Positions 33,381 to 43,752 of a stretch of DNA of 64,000 nt are shown here, piece after piece. Source of the DNA: Rhodobiaceae bacterium (GTDB lineage: Bacteria > Pseudomonadota > Alphaproteobacteria > Rhizobiales > Tepidamorphaceae). Each line of letters opens with the position of its first letter. Position 1 is the first letter of the stretch. The notes beneath the pieces were generated by a model. The model was not told the DNA's origin. It saw only the letters and a list, made by a program, of their open reading frames with translations, and did no database searches. Made by a program: the position numbers and the translations under genes. The DNA is taken from NCBI GenBank assembly GCA_020637855.1, contig JACKJR010000001.1:372001-436000 (forward strand), written 5' to 3'.

Positions 33381-34061
33381 ATGAAGATCCTGCTTGTTGA
33401 AGACGACACCGAGGCGGCCCGCTACATCGTCAAAGGGCTTAACGAAGCCGGCCATGCCTGCGATCACGCCGGCAACGGCGAAAGCGGACTGGAGATGGCC
33501 GGCGCTGGCGGATATGACGTCGCCATCATCGACCGCATGCTGCCGAAACTGGGTGGTCTCGATCTGGTCGTGTCGATGCGCGAAAGCGGCGACACCACGC
33601 CGGTGCTGATCCTGTCCGCATTGGGCGAGGTCGACGACCGCGTGACGGGGCTACGCGCCGGCGGCGACGATTACCTTGCGAAGCCTTACGCATTCTCCGA
33701 ACTGCTCGCCCGCGTCGAGACACTCGCCCGGCGCGGCAATGGCGCGGCGACCGCGGACGTCAGACTGACCGTCGGCGACCTGGTGCTGGACCGGCTGTCG
33801 CGCAAGGTTACGCGCGAAGGTCAGCAGATTATGCTGCAGCCGCGCGAATTCCGCCTGCTGGAATATCTGATGCGACATGCCGGCCAGGTCGTGACGCGCA
33901 CCATGCTTCTGGAAGGGGTCTGGGACTACCATTTCGATCCGCAGACCAACGTGATCGACGTTCACATCTCGCGCCTGCGCGGCAAGATCGACAAGGACTT
34001 CGACGCCCCTTTGCTGCATACGGTGCGCGGCGCGGGCTACGTCCTGCGCGAGCCGGAATGA
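33381..34061 (+). CDS. OmpR-family response regulator
   Basis: 226 residues from ATG 33381. Receiver domain: LLVEDDTEAARYIVKGLNEA, phosphoacceptor Asp51 in VAIIDRMLPKLGG, LILSALGEVDDRV and DDYLAKPYAFSELLARVETL. Winged-helix domain: LQPREFRLLEYLMRHAGQVV, WDYHFDPQTNVIDVHISRLR, TVRGAGYVL. It overlaps the kinase gene by four bases. Located between degP and glnE as in other rhizobia; the signal is unknown, but envelope stress is a natural guess from the degP linkage. Confidence 0.88.
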   Translation: MKILLVEDDTEAARYIVKGLNEAGHACDHAGNGESGLEMAGAGGYDVAIIDRMLPKLGGLDLVVSMRESGDTTPVLILSALGEVDDRVTGLRAGGDDYLAKPYAFSELLARVETLARRGNGAATADVRLTVGDLVLDRLSRKVTREGQQIMLQPREFRLLEYLMRHAGQVVTRTMLLEGVWDYHFDPQTNVIDVHISRLRGKIDKDFDAPLLHTVRGAGYVLREPE

Positions 34062-35491
34062 CGCAGACCACCCACGGCCTGTTCCGTTCGGCCGCATTCC
34101 GTCTGTCGCTGTTTTATCTTGCGGTGTTCGCCGCCTTTGCCGGCGCGCTGATCGCCTACATGGCCTGGTCTACCCGCGTCATCCTTGCCAACGAAACCCG
34201 CGAAACGATCGCAGCCGAGACCCGTGGGCTGGCCGAGCAATATGCCACCGACGGCATCCAGCGGCTTGTCGAAGCGGTCGCGAAGCGTTCGCAGGGGCCA
34301 GCCAACGCGCTCTACCTCATCAGTTCCTTTTCCGGTGAATCGATCACCGGAAACATTGCCTATCTGCCCCTCGAGACCCTTAAGGCGGAAGGCTATCAGC
34401 GCGTGCCCTACCGGCACACCGGTGACGCGTCCGATATCACCCGCGAGGCGGAGGTGCGCGTGTTCCGGTTGACCGGCGGCTTTGTCCTGGTGGTCGGCCG
34501 CGATATCGCCGAACGGGTCGCGGTGGAGCGGATCCTGTGGCGCGCCGGAGTGTTTGCCGTGTTGCTGACGCTCATGCTGGCGGTCGCAGGCGGCATCTTC
34601 GTGCGCATGCGCATCCTCAAACCCATCGACGCCATGTCGGATACCGCCCGCGCAATCATGTCCGGCGATCTGTCGAACCGCGTGGCGTTGTCGGGATCGT
34701 CGGATGAATTCGACCGCCTTGGTGAAAGTCTCAACGCGATGCTGGCGCGCATCGAGGCGCTGGTGCGCGGCATGCGCGAGGTGACCGACAATGTCGCCCA
34801 TGACCTGAAGACGCCGCTGACCCGCATGAAGGCACGCGCCGAGGACGCCTTGCGCGCAATCGAAACCGGCAAGGGACTGGACGAGGATGCGCAGCGCCAG
34901 GTGCTTGAAGATACGATCCGCGAGGCGGACGATCTGATCGCCGTGTTCTCCGCGCTGCTGGCAATCGCACGTGCCGAGGCGGGTGAGGGTGCTGGCAATG
35001 ACCGTATCGAACTTGGCGCGCTCGTAGCCGATGCAGCCGAACTCTACGAGCCCGCTGCGGAAGATGCGGGTGTGAAACTGTCCGCTTCCAGCACGGGCGA
35101 GGTTTTCGTTGCCGCCAACAAGGCGCTGCTGGCGCGCGCGGTCTCCAACCTGATCGAGAATGCAATAACCCATGGTCGCAGGGACGGCGGCGGTGAAGTG
35201 GGCATTCATACCGCGCGCAATGGCAGGTTCGGCGAATTGACGGTTGCCGATAACGGCCCCGGCATCTCTCCCGAAGATCGCAAACGGGTACTCGACCGCT
35301 TCGTGCGGCTGGAGGCGAGCCGCTCCCGCCCGGGTTCGGGTCTTGGCTTGAGCCTTGCAAATGCGGTTGCGCGGCTTCACAACGGCGAGTTGGAACTGAA
35401 TGACAATTCGCCCGGCCTGCGCGTAACGATGCGCTTACCTTTGGCCGAGGCCGGAGGACGCGATGGGGAGGGAAAAGGCATCGGCGGATAG
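34058..35491 (+). CDS. Sensor histidine kinase paired with the preceding regulator
   Basis: 477 residues. TM1 about 17-36 (LSLFYLAVFAAFAGALIAYM), periplasmic loop, TM2 near 165-190 (VFAVLLTLMLAVAGGIFVRM), HAMP (LKPIDAMSDTARAIMSGDLS). His in DNVAHDLKTPLTRMK, N box LIENAITHG, and DNGPGI plus GSGLGLSLANAVARL complete a HATPase. It overlaps glnE by 29 bases at its 3' end, so glnE translation may be coupled. Confidence 0.88.
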   Translation: MTQTTHGLFRSAAFRLSLFYLAVFAAFAGALIAYMAWSTRVILANETRETIAAETRGLAEQYATDGIQRLVEAVAKRSQGPANALYLISSFSGESITGNIAYLPLETLKAEGYQRVPYRHTGDASDITREAEVRVFRLTGGFVLVVGRDIAERVAVERILWRAGVFAVLLTLMLAVAGGIFVRMRILKPIDAMSDTARAIMSGDLSNRVALSGSSDEFDRLGESLNAMLARIEALVRGMREVTDNVAHDLKTPLTRMKARAEDALRAIETGKGLDEDAQRQVLEDTIREADDLIAVFSALLAIARAEAGEGAGNDRIELGALVADAAELYEPAAEDAGVKLSASSTGEVFVAANKALLARAVSNLIENAITHGRRDGGGEVGIHTARNGRFGELTVADNGPGISPEDRKRVLDRFVRLEASRSRPGSGLGLSLANAVARLHNGELELNDNSPGLRVTMRLPLAEAGGRDGEGKGIGG

Positions 35492-38432
35492 GCCGCTGGC
35501 GGAGACGTTTGCTCCGAATTGCCTGTATGCGGACATTCCCGACGCGCCGGCCCGTGGCGAGCGGCTGGCCGATGTCATTTCCAAGGCCGACGAAGCAACA
35601 GCGCAAGCCCTCTTACAGCTGCCTCAATGCGGGCGTGATGGCCTAGATGCGGTATTCGCCGGTTCGTCCTATCTGCACGGTCTTGCGCTACGCAATCCCG
35701 CCGTGCTCGCCGGAACGCTTGCCTCGCCCCCGCATGCCCGCCTTGCCGACCTGAAATCCACCGCGCGGGCCGTTGTCGGGGAAGCCGTCGACATGAACAC
35801 GGCCATGGAGGCGCTGCGGCATTACAAGAATCATGCCGCGCTGACCATTTCGCTTGCCGACCTCGGCGGCGTTTTCTCCCTGGCCGAAGTCACGGGCGCG
35901 TTGACGGACATTGCCGACACCGCTTTGTGCCTGTCAGTGGACTGGCTGCTGACGCGCGCCGCAGGGCAGGGCAAGTTTTTTCCCGCCAACCCCGCGTATC
36001 CTTCCAAAGACAGCGGCCTGATCGTGCTCGCCATGGGCAAGCACGGGGCGGGCGAACTGAACTTCTCCTCCGACATCGACATCATCGTCTTCTTCGAGAC
36101 GGTTGCCGAGCGCCTGAAGGAGCCAGGCGAGGCGCAGGTGTTTTTCGTCCGCCTGACCCGCGATCTGGTGAAGATGATGCAGGAACGTACCGGCGACGGT
36201 TACGTGTTCCGCACCGACTTGCGGCTTCGCCCCGATCCGGGCGCGACGGCGGTCGCCATTTCCGTTACGGGGGCTCTGAACTACTACGAGAGCCTCGGCC
36301 AGAACTGGGAACGCGCGGCGATGATCAAGGCGCGCCCCTGTGCCGGGGACATCGCTGCAGGCGAAGCCTTCCTGAACGAGATCCGGCCTTTCGTCTGGCG
36401 CAAGTACATGGACTTTGCGGCAATCGCCGACACGCAGGCGATGAAGCGGCAGATCCACCGTCACAAGGGGCACGGCAGCGTTGCTGTCGCCGGCCACAAC
36501 ATCAAGCTCGGGCGTGGCGGCATCCGCGAGATCGAGTTCTTCGCCCAGACACAGCAGCTGATTGGTGGCGGCCGCAATCCGGACCTTCGCCTGCGCGGCA
36601 CGCTCCAGGCGCTGGATGCGCTCGTCGATGCCGACTGGATCGAAGCGGATGTGCGCGACGACCTGGCTGCATCCTATGACTTCCTGCGGCAGATCGAACA
36701 TTGCCTGCAGATGGTTGCCGACGAGCAGACCCATACGATCCCTGCCGATGGCGAGGCACTTGAACGTTTTGCCGCCTTCTGCGGCAATGCGTCGGTGCCG
36801 GAATTCGAGGCGGCGGTCACGCAGGTGCTGAAAACAGTTGAAGGCCATTACGCCAATCTGTTCGAATCCGCCTCAAGCCTTTCCGATGGAGACGGCAGCC
36901 TCGTCTTCACCGGTGGAGACGATGATCCCGAGACCGTCGATACACTTCAACGCATGGGCTTCGGCAACCCGCCGGAAGTGACCAACTCGATCCGCAGCTG
37001 GCATTTCGGCCGCTTCCCCGCAACGCGTTCGACCCGGTCGCGTGAACTGCTCACCGAATTGACGCCACAGCTTCTGGCGCGGGTCAGCCAGACGCAGAAC
37101 CCGGACGCGACCTTTATCGCGCTCGACCGGTTCATTCAGAACCTCCCGGCAGGCGTGCAGATTTTCTCTTTGCTGAAGGCCAATCCGCACCTGCTGGAAA
37201 TGATCGTAGATATTCTCGGCTCGGCGCCCAGGCTGGCCGAGACCCTGTCACGTCGCCCGCACCTCTTCGATGCGCTGATCGATCCTGCTTTCGCCGGAAA
37301 ACTGCCCGATGCCGCATCCTACGCGCGCAGGCTGGCTCGCGCGCTATCGGATTCAGAAGGCTATGAAGATACGCTCGATCGCGTGCGCCTGTTCGGACAG
37401 GAGCAAATGGCGCTGATCGGCGCGCGGATGCTGACCGGCGGCGTCACGCCCGAGACTGCCGCCGAAGGGTTCACGGCCCTCGCCGATGCCCTGCTCACGC
37501 GCCTGCATGCCGAGGTGAAGGAAGCATTTGCGCAAAACCATGGATGGTTGCCTGGCGGCGCATCTGCGGTGATTGCCCTGGGCCGGCTGGGCGGCCGCGA
37601 GATGACGGCTTCCTCAGACCTCGACCTGATCCTGATCTATGATGCCGGTGAGAACGCACAGCAATCAGATGGCGGACGGCCACTTGCTCCTGCGCCCTAC
37701 TTCACGCGCTTTGCACAGCGTTTCATTGCCGCCGTCAGCGCGCCAACTGCAGTTGGCGGGCTCTATGAGGTCGACATGCGGCTACGGCCGTCCGGACGAT
37801 CCGGGATGCTGGCAACCCGCATCGATGCGTTCGAGAACTATCAGGCGAACGAAGCCTGGACCTGGGAGCACATGGCACTGACACGGGCCCGCGTCATATG
37901 TGGCGACGCAGCGCTGACGCAACGCATCCAGTCCTGCATCGCCGGCGTCCTGACCTCCGAACGCGATGCAGCCAGGGTTGCCCGGGACGTGCGCGACATG
38001 CGTGAACGCGTCTATCGTGAAAAGGGATCAACGGACATCTGGAATCTCAAGGCGGTGCGCGGCGGGCTCACCGACGTGGAATTCATCGTGCAGTATCTTC
38101 TGCTTGTTCACGCGCACGACCGGCCGGAGATCCTGTCGGGCAATACGCTTGCGGCGCTGCGCGCCTTGCAAGCCAACGCAATCCTGCCTGCCGGGGCGTC
38201 GGAAACCCTGATCGAAGCAGCGGCATTGTATGGCCGGATACTTCAGGTTCTGCGGGTCTCGACGGACGGTGCTTTCGACCCGCTCGCAGCCCCGCGTGGG
38301 CTGTCCGCAATGCTGGCTGCTATCGCCGACGAGCCGTCCTTCGGCCGCCTTGCGCCGCGGCTCGAAAAGCTACAGGGCGAGGTTGATTTGCTGTTACGGG
38401 AACTGGTGCCGGAGCCGGTTTTTCGGGACTAG
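35463..38432 (+). CDS. glnE: Bifunctional glutamine synthetase adenylyltransferase/removase
   Basis: 989 residues, the usual length. It has two nucleotidyltransferase domains: N-terminal ELNFSSDIDIIVFFE (about 197-212) and C-terminal MTASSDLDLILIYD (about 714-727), each followed by helical blocks (RTDLRLRPDPGATAVAISV; VDMRLRPSGRSGMLATRID). It adds and removes AMP on GlnA in response to PII and glutamine. Start overlaps the kinase gene. The 3' end overlaps the converging PleC-like gene by 113 bases. Confidence 0.95.
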   Translation: MGREKASADRPLAETFAPNCLYADIPDAPARGERLADVISKADEATAQALLQLPQCGRDGLDAVFAGSSYLHGLALRNPAVLAGTLASPPHARLADLKSTARAVVGEAVDMNTAMEALRHYKNHAALTISLADLGGVFSLAEVTGALTDIADTALCLSVDWLLTRAAGQGKFFPANPAYPSKDSGLIVLAMGKHGAGELNFSSDIDIIVFFETVAERLKEPGEAQVFFVRLTRDLVKMMQERTGDGYVFRTDLRLRPDPGATAVAISVTGALNYYESLGQNWERAAMIKARPCAGDIAAGEAFLNEIRPFVWRKYMDFAAIADTQAMKRQIHRHKGHGSVAVAGHNIKLGRGGIREIEFFAQTQQLIGGGRNPDLRLRGTLQALDALVDADWIEADVRDDLAASYDFLRQIEHCLQMVADEQTHTIPADGEALERFAAFCGNASVPEFEAAVTQVLKTVEGHYANLFESASSLSDGDGSLVFTGGDDDPETVDTLQRMGFGNPPEVTNSIRSWHFGRFPATRSTRSRELLTELTPQLLARVSQTQNPDATFIALDRFIQNLPAGVQIFSLLKANPHLLEMIVDILGSAPRLAETLSRRPHLFDALIDPAFAGKLPDAASYARRLARALSDSEGYEDTLDRVRLFGQEQMALIGARMLTGGVTPETAAEGFTALADALLTRLHAEVKEAFAQNHGWLPGGASAVIALGRLGGREMTASSDLDLILIYDAGENAQQSDGGRPLAPAPYFTRFAQRFIAAVSAPTAVGGLYEVDMRLRPSGRSGMLATRIDAFENYQANEAWTWEHMALTRARVICGDAALTQRIQSCIAGVLTSERDAARVARDVRDMRERVYREKGSTDIWNLKAVRGGLTDVEFIVQYLLLVHAHDRPEILSGNTLAALRALQANAILPAGASETLIEAAALYGRILQVLRVSTDGAFDPLAAPRGLSAMLAAIADEPSFGRLAPRLEKLQGEVDLLLRELVPEPVFRD

Positions 38433-40860
38433 GTTCCGTCGCGCCGTTGTCGATGTTCTCGCGTACGGCTTTTTCGACCGGAAAGTTTTCTTCGTCCCGT
38501 TTTTTCACCGGCAGGCGAACGGTAACGATCGTACCCGTGCCCTCACGGCTGTAGATGCGCAGCGAACCATTGTGCAGTTCGGCCAGTGAGCGTGAAATGG
38601 CGAGGCCCAGCCCCGAGCCCTGATGGTTCTTGGTGAACTGGTTTGCAGCCTGTTCGAACGGACGGCCAAGCCGGCTGATGGCGCCATGAGGGATGCCGAC
38701 GCCATTGTCTTTCATCGAAATGACGACTGAGTCGCGGACCTGGCGGACGCGAAGGCTGATCTTCCCGCCTTCACCGGTAAACTTGACCGCATTGGACATG
38801 AGGTTGATCAGGATTTGTTTGATGGCTCTGCGGTCGCCGAATATCTTCAGTCCGCGTGCAACCGAGATCTTCATCTCGATATCCTTCTCGCTGGCCTTGA
38901 GGGCCATGATCCGGACGCATTCGTCGGTCAGTTCCGAGAGATCGGCTTGCGAACATTCCAGTTCGTAACGTCCGGCTTCGATCTTCGACATGTCGAGGAT
39001 GTCGGTAATCAGGTCGAACAGGTATTTGCCGCTGGAATGAATGTCCTTCGCATAACCGCAATATTCCTTCTTGCCGATCGGCCCGAAAGTTTCCTGGGCG
39101 AGGATTTCGGAGAAGCCCATGATTGCGTTCAGCGGTGTGCGCAATTCGTGGCTCATGTTGGCCAGGAAATCCGATTTCGACTTGCTGGCAAGTTCGGCAC
39201 GGACCTTCTCGGCGGCGAAGCGGTCGGCGAGCTCGACGAGTTGCTGGGTCTGCACCTGAAGCGCCTGCCGGGAGCGCTGCAGATCGGCAACGGTGGCGAT
39301 CAGCGTACGCTCGCTGTCGACGAGTTTTTCCTCGTGCCGCTTCAGCTCGGTAATGTCCGTGCCGATGGACACAATGCCGCCATCGCGGGTCTTGCGTTCC
39401 GAGATGTTGAGCCAGCGGCCATCCTTGAGCCGGCAGACAATGGGGGTGTCGGTGGTCTGCACATGGGCCATCAGGTCACTCTGATCCCCCATTTTCGCTA
39501 TGTCGGTGCGGGTGCAGCCAACCACGGAATCCTTGGCGCCCAGGCCGTTTTGCTCGATGAACTTGGAGTTGCACATCGCCAGTTTTTCGTCGGCATCCCA
39601 CAGCACGAAGGATTCCGAGATGGTTTCGATGGCATCGTGAAGGCGCCTGTCGGCCTGTTCGCTTATGGCCTCGATCTTCTTCTTGTCGGTGATGTCGATT
39701 GCGATCCCGAACAGGTGCAGCCGCTCAGGATCGCTGATGTCGCTTGTGACATCGGCGCGGGCGCGCAGCCACACCCAGCCGCCATCGGCGTGGCGCAGGC
39801 GAAAGGCGTGGTCGATCCACTTGCTTTCTCCGGCGACAACCTCCTTGGCGACATCGCGGAGCTTCACGTCGTCTGGATGCGTAAGGCCCTCAAGTTCACT
39901 GATCGTCAGCGAGGTTTCCTTCGCGGGCATTCCGATAAGCGCGCACATGGAATCGGAAAACGTGATGGCGCCTTGTTCAAGGTCCCATTCCCACAATCCG
40001 CATCGGCCACGCGACAGGGCGGTTGCAAGCCGGATGCGTTCCGCCGTCTTCGTTTCGTTGAGCTGCCGCAGACGATTTGCCTGCCAGTTGAACGCCATGC
40101 CGATCAGCAGCACCAGCAAATCCATTGACAGGAGGATTGTCGCGGAGAAGCGGGCCTCGCGGTGCCATTGTTCGCGAATGTCGCTCCTTGCTACCGCCAT
40201 CATCAGATAGCCCCTGTCCATGGGGATCCGACGGGCGACGGCCAGATATTCCGTTGCTTTGTTGTCGTGCAGGTCGAGGAAGCCTGCAAAGCGTCCCTGG
40301 GTGTAGGCATCGGGAGCGCCGCGAAGAACATCGTTGAGGTTTTGCCCATTGGTTTCGGGCACAAACGGCTGGCTGGAGATGATCGTGCCGTCCGGATTGG
40401 CGGCGAAGACGATCACGGGCAGGCTGCTTGCTGTTTCCGGCATCGCATCCGCCAGCCGGGTCTGGTTCATGGGCTCGATTGGATTCCCCGACCCTGAAAA
40501 CGTGTCCTGGATCAACCGGGCCCTTGTCATATCGGCCATCATGGACAGCCTGGTTTCCGCGTCGTGGGTGACGCCGACATAGACGCGGTAGACGTAGACG
40601 GCGGTAGCAACTGCGACCGATATGAAAAGGATGATGATAAGCGGAGCGATGCCGCGCTCTGCAAGCGCGGCTAGCCTGCTCGGTGAAAATCCCGTTTCCG
40701 AATCCGTATCGTTTGCGCCGTCAACGCTGGGTGCAGCGGTCAAATCCGCCGATTGCGCATGCACCTTCCCGTTGCCCGAATCGCGCGTGGCCTCGTGCGC
40801 TCGTGCCATGATGGTCCTTTTTTCGGAATTCTTCGCCGGCCCCCCGAACGAAGTCCGCAT
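38320..40860 (-). CDS. pleC: PAS sensor histidine kinase, PleC-like
   Basis: 846 residues. Two membrane segments enclose a periplasmic domain (IAPLIIILFISVAVATAVYV; FSATILLSMDLLVLLIGMAF). Two PAS-type domains follow (GRCGLWEWDLEQGAITFSDS; IETISESFVLWDADEKLAMC), then a coiled coil. The dimerisation motif SHELRTPLNAIMGFSEIL is near residue 570, with IHSSGKYLFDLITDILDMSK closely resembling Caulobacter PleC, then LINLMSNAVKF and GSGLGLAISRSL. The last 60 residues are a proline/alanine-rich tail. It is a likely cell-cycle kinase/phosphatase acting on DivK/PleD. ATG 40860 has a near-perfect GGAGGTGAT; ATG 40809 with AAAGGA is an alternative. Confidence 0.75.
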   Translation of the reverse strand: MRTSFGGPAKNSEKRTIMARAHEATRDSGNGKVHAQSADLTAAPSVDGANDTDSETGFSPSRLAALAERGIAPLIIILFISVAVATAVYVYRVYVGVTHDAETRLSMMADMTRARLIQDTFSGSGNPIEPMNQTRLADAMPETASSLPVIVFAANPDGTIISSQPFVPETNGQNLNDVLRGAPDAYTQGRFAGFLDLHDNKATEYLAVARRIPMDRGYLMMAVARSDIREQWHREARFSATILLSMDLLVLLIGMAFNWQANRLRQLNETKTAERIRLATALSRGRCGLWEWDLEQGAITFSDSMCALIGMPAKETSLTISELEGLTHPDDVKLRDVAKEVVAGESKWIDHAFRLRHADGGWVWLRARADVTSDISDPERLHLFGIAIDITDKKKIEAISEQADRRLHDAIETISESFVLWDADEKLAMCNSKFIEQNGLGAKDSVVGCTRTDIAKMGDQSDLMAHVQTTDTPIVCRLKDGRWLNISERKTRDGGIVSIGTDITELKRHEEKLVDSERTLIATVADLQRSRQALQVQTQQLVELADRFAAEKVRAELASKSKSDFLANMSHELRTPLNAIMGFSEILAQETFGPIGKKEYCGYAKDIHSSGKYLFDLITDILDMSKIEAGRYELECSQADLSELTDECVRIMALKASEKDIEMKISVARGLKIFGDRRAIKQILINLMSNAVKFTGEGGKISLRVRQVRDSVVISMKDNGVGIPHGAISRLGRPFEQAANQFTKNHQGSGLGLAISRSLAELHNGSLRIYSREGTGTIVTVRLPVKKRDEENFPVEKAVRENIDNGATEPSPEKPAPAPVPVTANQPRPVAFRAAAQGGRRTARRR

Positions 40861-41094
40861 CGCTCCGAATCACCTCCATGAGAATCCAAGCGAGTCGCGA
40901 TGTCTAGAGTCCGGGAAGGTAAACCAATCATTAATTTTCCATTGGCCGGCTCACTATATGTGCAGCCACCCATTCCTCCCGTTGGGGAATAAGGAAGATT
41001 GCTGATGTATGCCGCGGATATGGCAATCCGAAGCTGCCGGCTGACATGCCGGTGATGTGGAGCAGGCCGTGACTCCGCAGCGGAGATCGCGGGT

Positions 41095-43752
41095 TCAAAC
41101 GTCGAGGGACCGGGTCACGATGTCCATCACATCCGAAGAAAGCCCGTCGGACCCGGCAATTTTCTCTAGCGCTGACCGGGCCAGGGCCTTGCGGATGGGC
41201 TCGAGTGTCTTCCAGCTCCTGAATGCACCAAGCATGCGAGCCGCCACTTGCGGATTGAGCGTATTCAGTTCGAGGACCCGTTCGGCGACGAAGTCGTAAC
41301 CGGTTCCATCCTTGCGGTTGAACGCCACGGGATTGGCTGCGGCAAACGATCCGATCAGGGCGCGCACGCGGTTGGGGTTTCGGATCGAGAATGCGGCGTT
41401 GTCCATCAGCGCGATAACGCGATCGAGCGTGTCGGGTGAGGGGACAGTCGCCTGCAGGGCAAACCATTTGTCGACAACCAGCGGATAGCGCTGGTATTGC
41501 TCGAAGAACGCCTCCAGTGCCGCTTGTCCTCCGTCAGCCCCGCGCTGAACCAGAACGCCGAGCGCAGCGATCCTGTCGGTCATGTTGTCGGCGGCCTCGA
41601 ATTGCCTTGCGGTACGATCCAGTGCGTCCGCATTTGCATCGGCTGCGTAAAGCACAAGCGCGGCATTCTTCAATGATCGCCGCCCCGCAGAGGCCGCATC
41701 CGGAGAAAAGGCACTCATGTCCGTGGCCGCATCGATGATGCCGGCAAGCTGCGGGCCTCCTTGCCTGGCGAATGTCGAACGCATGGCTTCCAGCGCCATA
41801 TGGATGGCTTCAGGATCGACGCCGTCGATGATTGCCTGCGCGACATCGGGGAAGGACGGCAGCTTCAGCAATTCAGCGCGGAAAGCATCATCGAATGCCG
41901 CATTGCCGGCAGCTTCGAGAACGGCTCCGGCAACGTCATCCGAAATCACGATGGCATTGCCGTTACGCGCGTCGGTTTGTGCCGTGCGCAGTTCGCTGAG
42001 CAGCATCGTTTGTGCAGCCTGCCAGCGATTGAACGGATCGGCATCATGGCGCAGCAGGAACAGCCGGTCGTCCTTGGTGAGATCGTCCCTGAGTTTGACG
42101 GGCGCGGAGAAATCGCGAAGGAGCGAAACCACCGGCCTCTCGGCAACCCCGGAGAAAGTGATCTTCTGACGCTGCTCCGTCAGTTCGATCAGCCCGTCGC
42201 GGGCCTGGTTCGCACCGGCATCGGCGCGCTGCGCCGTTATTTCCTCACCATCCGGGCCGAGCAGGGCAAAGCGCACGGGGATGGTCATCGCTTCCTTGTC
42301 CGGCTGGCCGGGGGTGGGAGGGCATGTCTGGGCAAGGTCGATGGTGAAGGTTTTCGCCGCCGCATCATGAGAGGTCGTCACAGTGACTTCCGGCGTACCG
42401 GCCTGCCTGTACCAAAGCATGAACTGCGACAGGTCGCGCCCGCTTGCTTCAGCGAAACAGGCGATGAACTGCTCAATCGTCGCGGCGTCCCCGTCGTGGC
42501 GCTCGAAATACAGATCCATGCCGCGGGCAAAGGCGTCCTCGCCAATCAGCGTTTTGAGCATGCGGATCACTTCCGCGCCCTTCTCGTAGACGGTCGCGGT
42601 ATAGAAGTTGTTGATCTCGCGGTAGGCCTCGGGCCGCACCGGATGCGCCAGCGGGCCGGCGTCCTCGCTGAACTGGTGCGTGCGCAGCAGGCGAATATCC
42701 TGAATGCGTTTCACGGGCCGCGAGCGCGTATCCGATGTGAATTCCTGATCGCGGAAAACCGTCAGCCCTTCCTTCAGGCAAAGCTGGAACCAGTCACGGC
42801 AGGTGATGCGGTTGCCGGTCCAGTTGTGGAAGTATTCGTGCGCAATGACCGCCTCGACGCCCTCGTAATCGCCGTCGGTCGCCGTTTCCTGCGCGGCCAG
42901 GACGTATTTGTCGTTGAAGACATTCAGGCCCTTGTTCTCCATCGCGCCCATGTTGAAGTGCGAGACGGCGACAATGGAAAAAACGTCCAGATCGTATTCG
43001 CGCCCGAAGGCTTCCTCGTCCCAGCGCATCGAACGCTTCAGGGCATCCATTGCGAAGGACGCCTGGTCCTCGTTGCCCTGTTCGACATAGACGCGCAGGT
43101 CGACGGGCATACCCGATTTCGTGGTGAAATCTTCGCGCACCAGCGCCAGGTCGCCCCCCACCAGAGCGAACAGGTAGCAGGGTTTGGGATGGGGGTCGTG
43201 CCAGATGGCGAAATGCCGGTCGGTTTCTGCAATGTCGCCGGATTCCACCGGGTTCCCGTTCGACAGCAATACCGGTGCGTCAGACTTCCGTGCCTCGATC
43301 CGCGTCGTGTAGACGCTGAGCACGTCCGGCCGGTCGAGAAAGTAAGTGATGCGCCGGAAACCTTCGGCCTCGCATTGGGTCGTGTAAACACCATTGGAAC
43401 GGTACAGGCCCATAAGCTGCGTATTGGCGGAAGGGTCGATGGTTACGGTCGTGCGCAAGGTGAAGGGAGCTTTGGGCGGTTCGTGCAGGGTCAGCCCGTC
43501 CTTGCCGGTGGTATAGGCATCCGCAGACACCGGCATGCCGTCGATCTCGATACCCTCCAGCCGCAATTCCTCGCCATCAAGCTTCAGCGCACCGCTCTGC
43601 CCGTTGAAATCGGGGTTGGGGCGCATTTTCAGGCGGGATTCCACACGGGTGGCATCGGCAGCCAGCCGAACATCGAGCTGAACTTCGTCGATCAGGTAGG
43701 CGGGCGGTGTGTAGTCGGCGAGGCGGATTGTCTGCGGCGTGTCGGTGCGCAT
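41095..43752 (-). CDS. pepN: Aminopeptidase N (M1 metallopeptidase)
   Basis: 885 residues. Exopeptidase motif GAMEN in MGAMENKGLNVFND and zinc motif HExxH in VIAHEYFHNWTGNR, with the second Glu (LKEGLTVFRDQEF) downstream. It follows the gamma/alphaproteobacterial PepN domain order and length; the C-terminal alpha-solenoid is present. It removes N-terminal residues during cytoplasmic protein turnover. Start ATG 43752 is preferred over 43779 because GGAGA lies directly upstream. Transcribed in the same direction as the downstream PleC-like gene, 234 bases apart. Confidence 0.95.
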   Translation of the reverse strand: MRTDTPQTIRLADYTPPAYLIDEVQLDVRLAADATRVESRLKMRPNPDFNGQSGALKLDGEELRLEGIEIDGMPVSADAYTTGKDGLTLHEPPKAPFTLRTTVTIDPSANTQLMGLYRSNGVYTTQCEAEGFRRITYFLDRPDVLSVYTTRIEARKSDAPVLLSNGNPVESGDIAETDRHFAIWHDPHPKPCYLFALVGGDLALVREDFTTKSGMPVDLRVYVEQGNEDQASFAMDALKRSMRWDEEAFGREYDLDVFSIVAVSHFNMGAMENKGLNVFNDKYVLAAQETATDGDYEGVEAVIAHEYFHNWTGNRITCRDWFQLCLKEGLTVFRDQEFTSDTRSRPVKRIQDIRLLRTHQFSEDAGPLAHPVRPEAYREINNFYTATVYEKGAEVIRMLKTLIGEDAFARGMDLYFERHDGDAATIEQFIACFAEASGRDLSQFMLWYRQAGTPEVTVTTSHDAAAKTFTIDLAQTCPPTPGQPDKEAMTIPVRFALLGPDGEEITAQRADAGANQARDGLIELTEQRQKITFSGVAERPVVSLLRDFSAPVKLRDDLTKDDRLFLLRHDADPFNRWQAAQTMLLSELRTAQTDARNGNAIVISDDVAGAVLEAAGNAAFDDAFRAELLKLPSFPDVAQAIIDGVDPEAIHMALEAMRSTFARQGGPQLAGIIDAATDMSAFSPDAASAGRRSLKNAALVLYAADANADALDRTARQFEAADNMTDRIAALGVLVQRGADGGQAALEAFFEQYQRYPLVVDKWFALQATVPSPDTLDRVIALMDNAAFSIRNPNRVRALIGSFAAANPVAFNRKDGTGYDFVAERVLELNTLNPQVAARMLGAFRSWKTLEPIRKALARSALEKIAGSDGLSSDVMDIVTRSLDV

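Noticed and set aside
31907..33409. Minus-strand 500-residue frame over degP
   Set aside because: Shadow of the DegP coding sequence, which has a full catalytic triad and PDZ domains.
38815..40128. Plus-strand 437-residue frame inside the PleC-like gene
   Set aside because: Shadow of the kinase gene, whose PAS and HisKA motifs are clear.
41085..41100. tRNA-like GCGGGTTCAAAC in the intergenic region before pepN's stop
   Set aside because: Only a short T-arm-like stretch; no acceptor or anticodon stems can be drawn around it.
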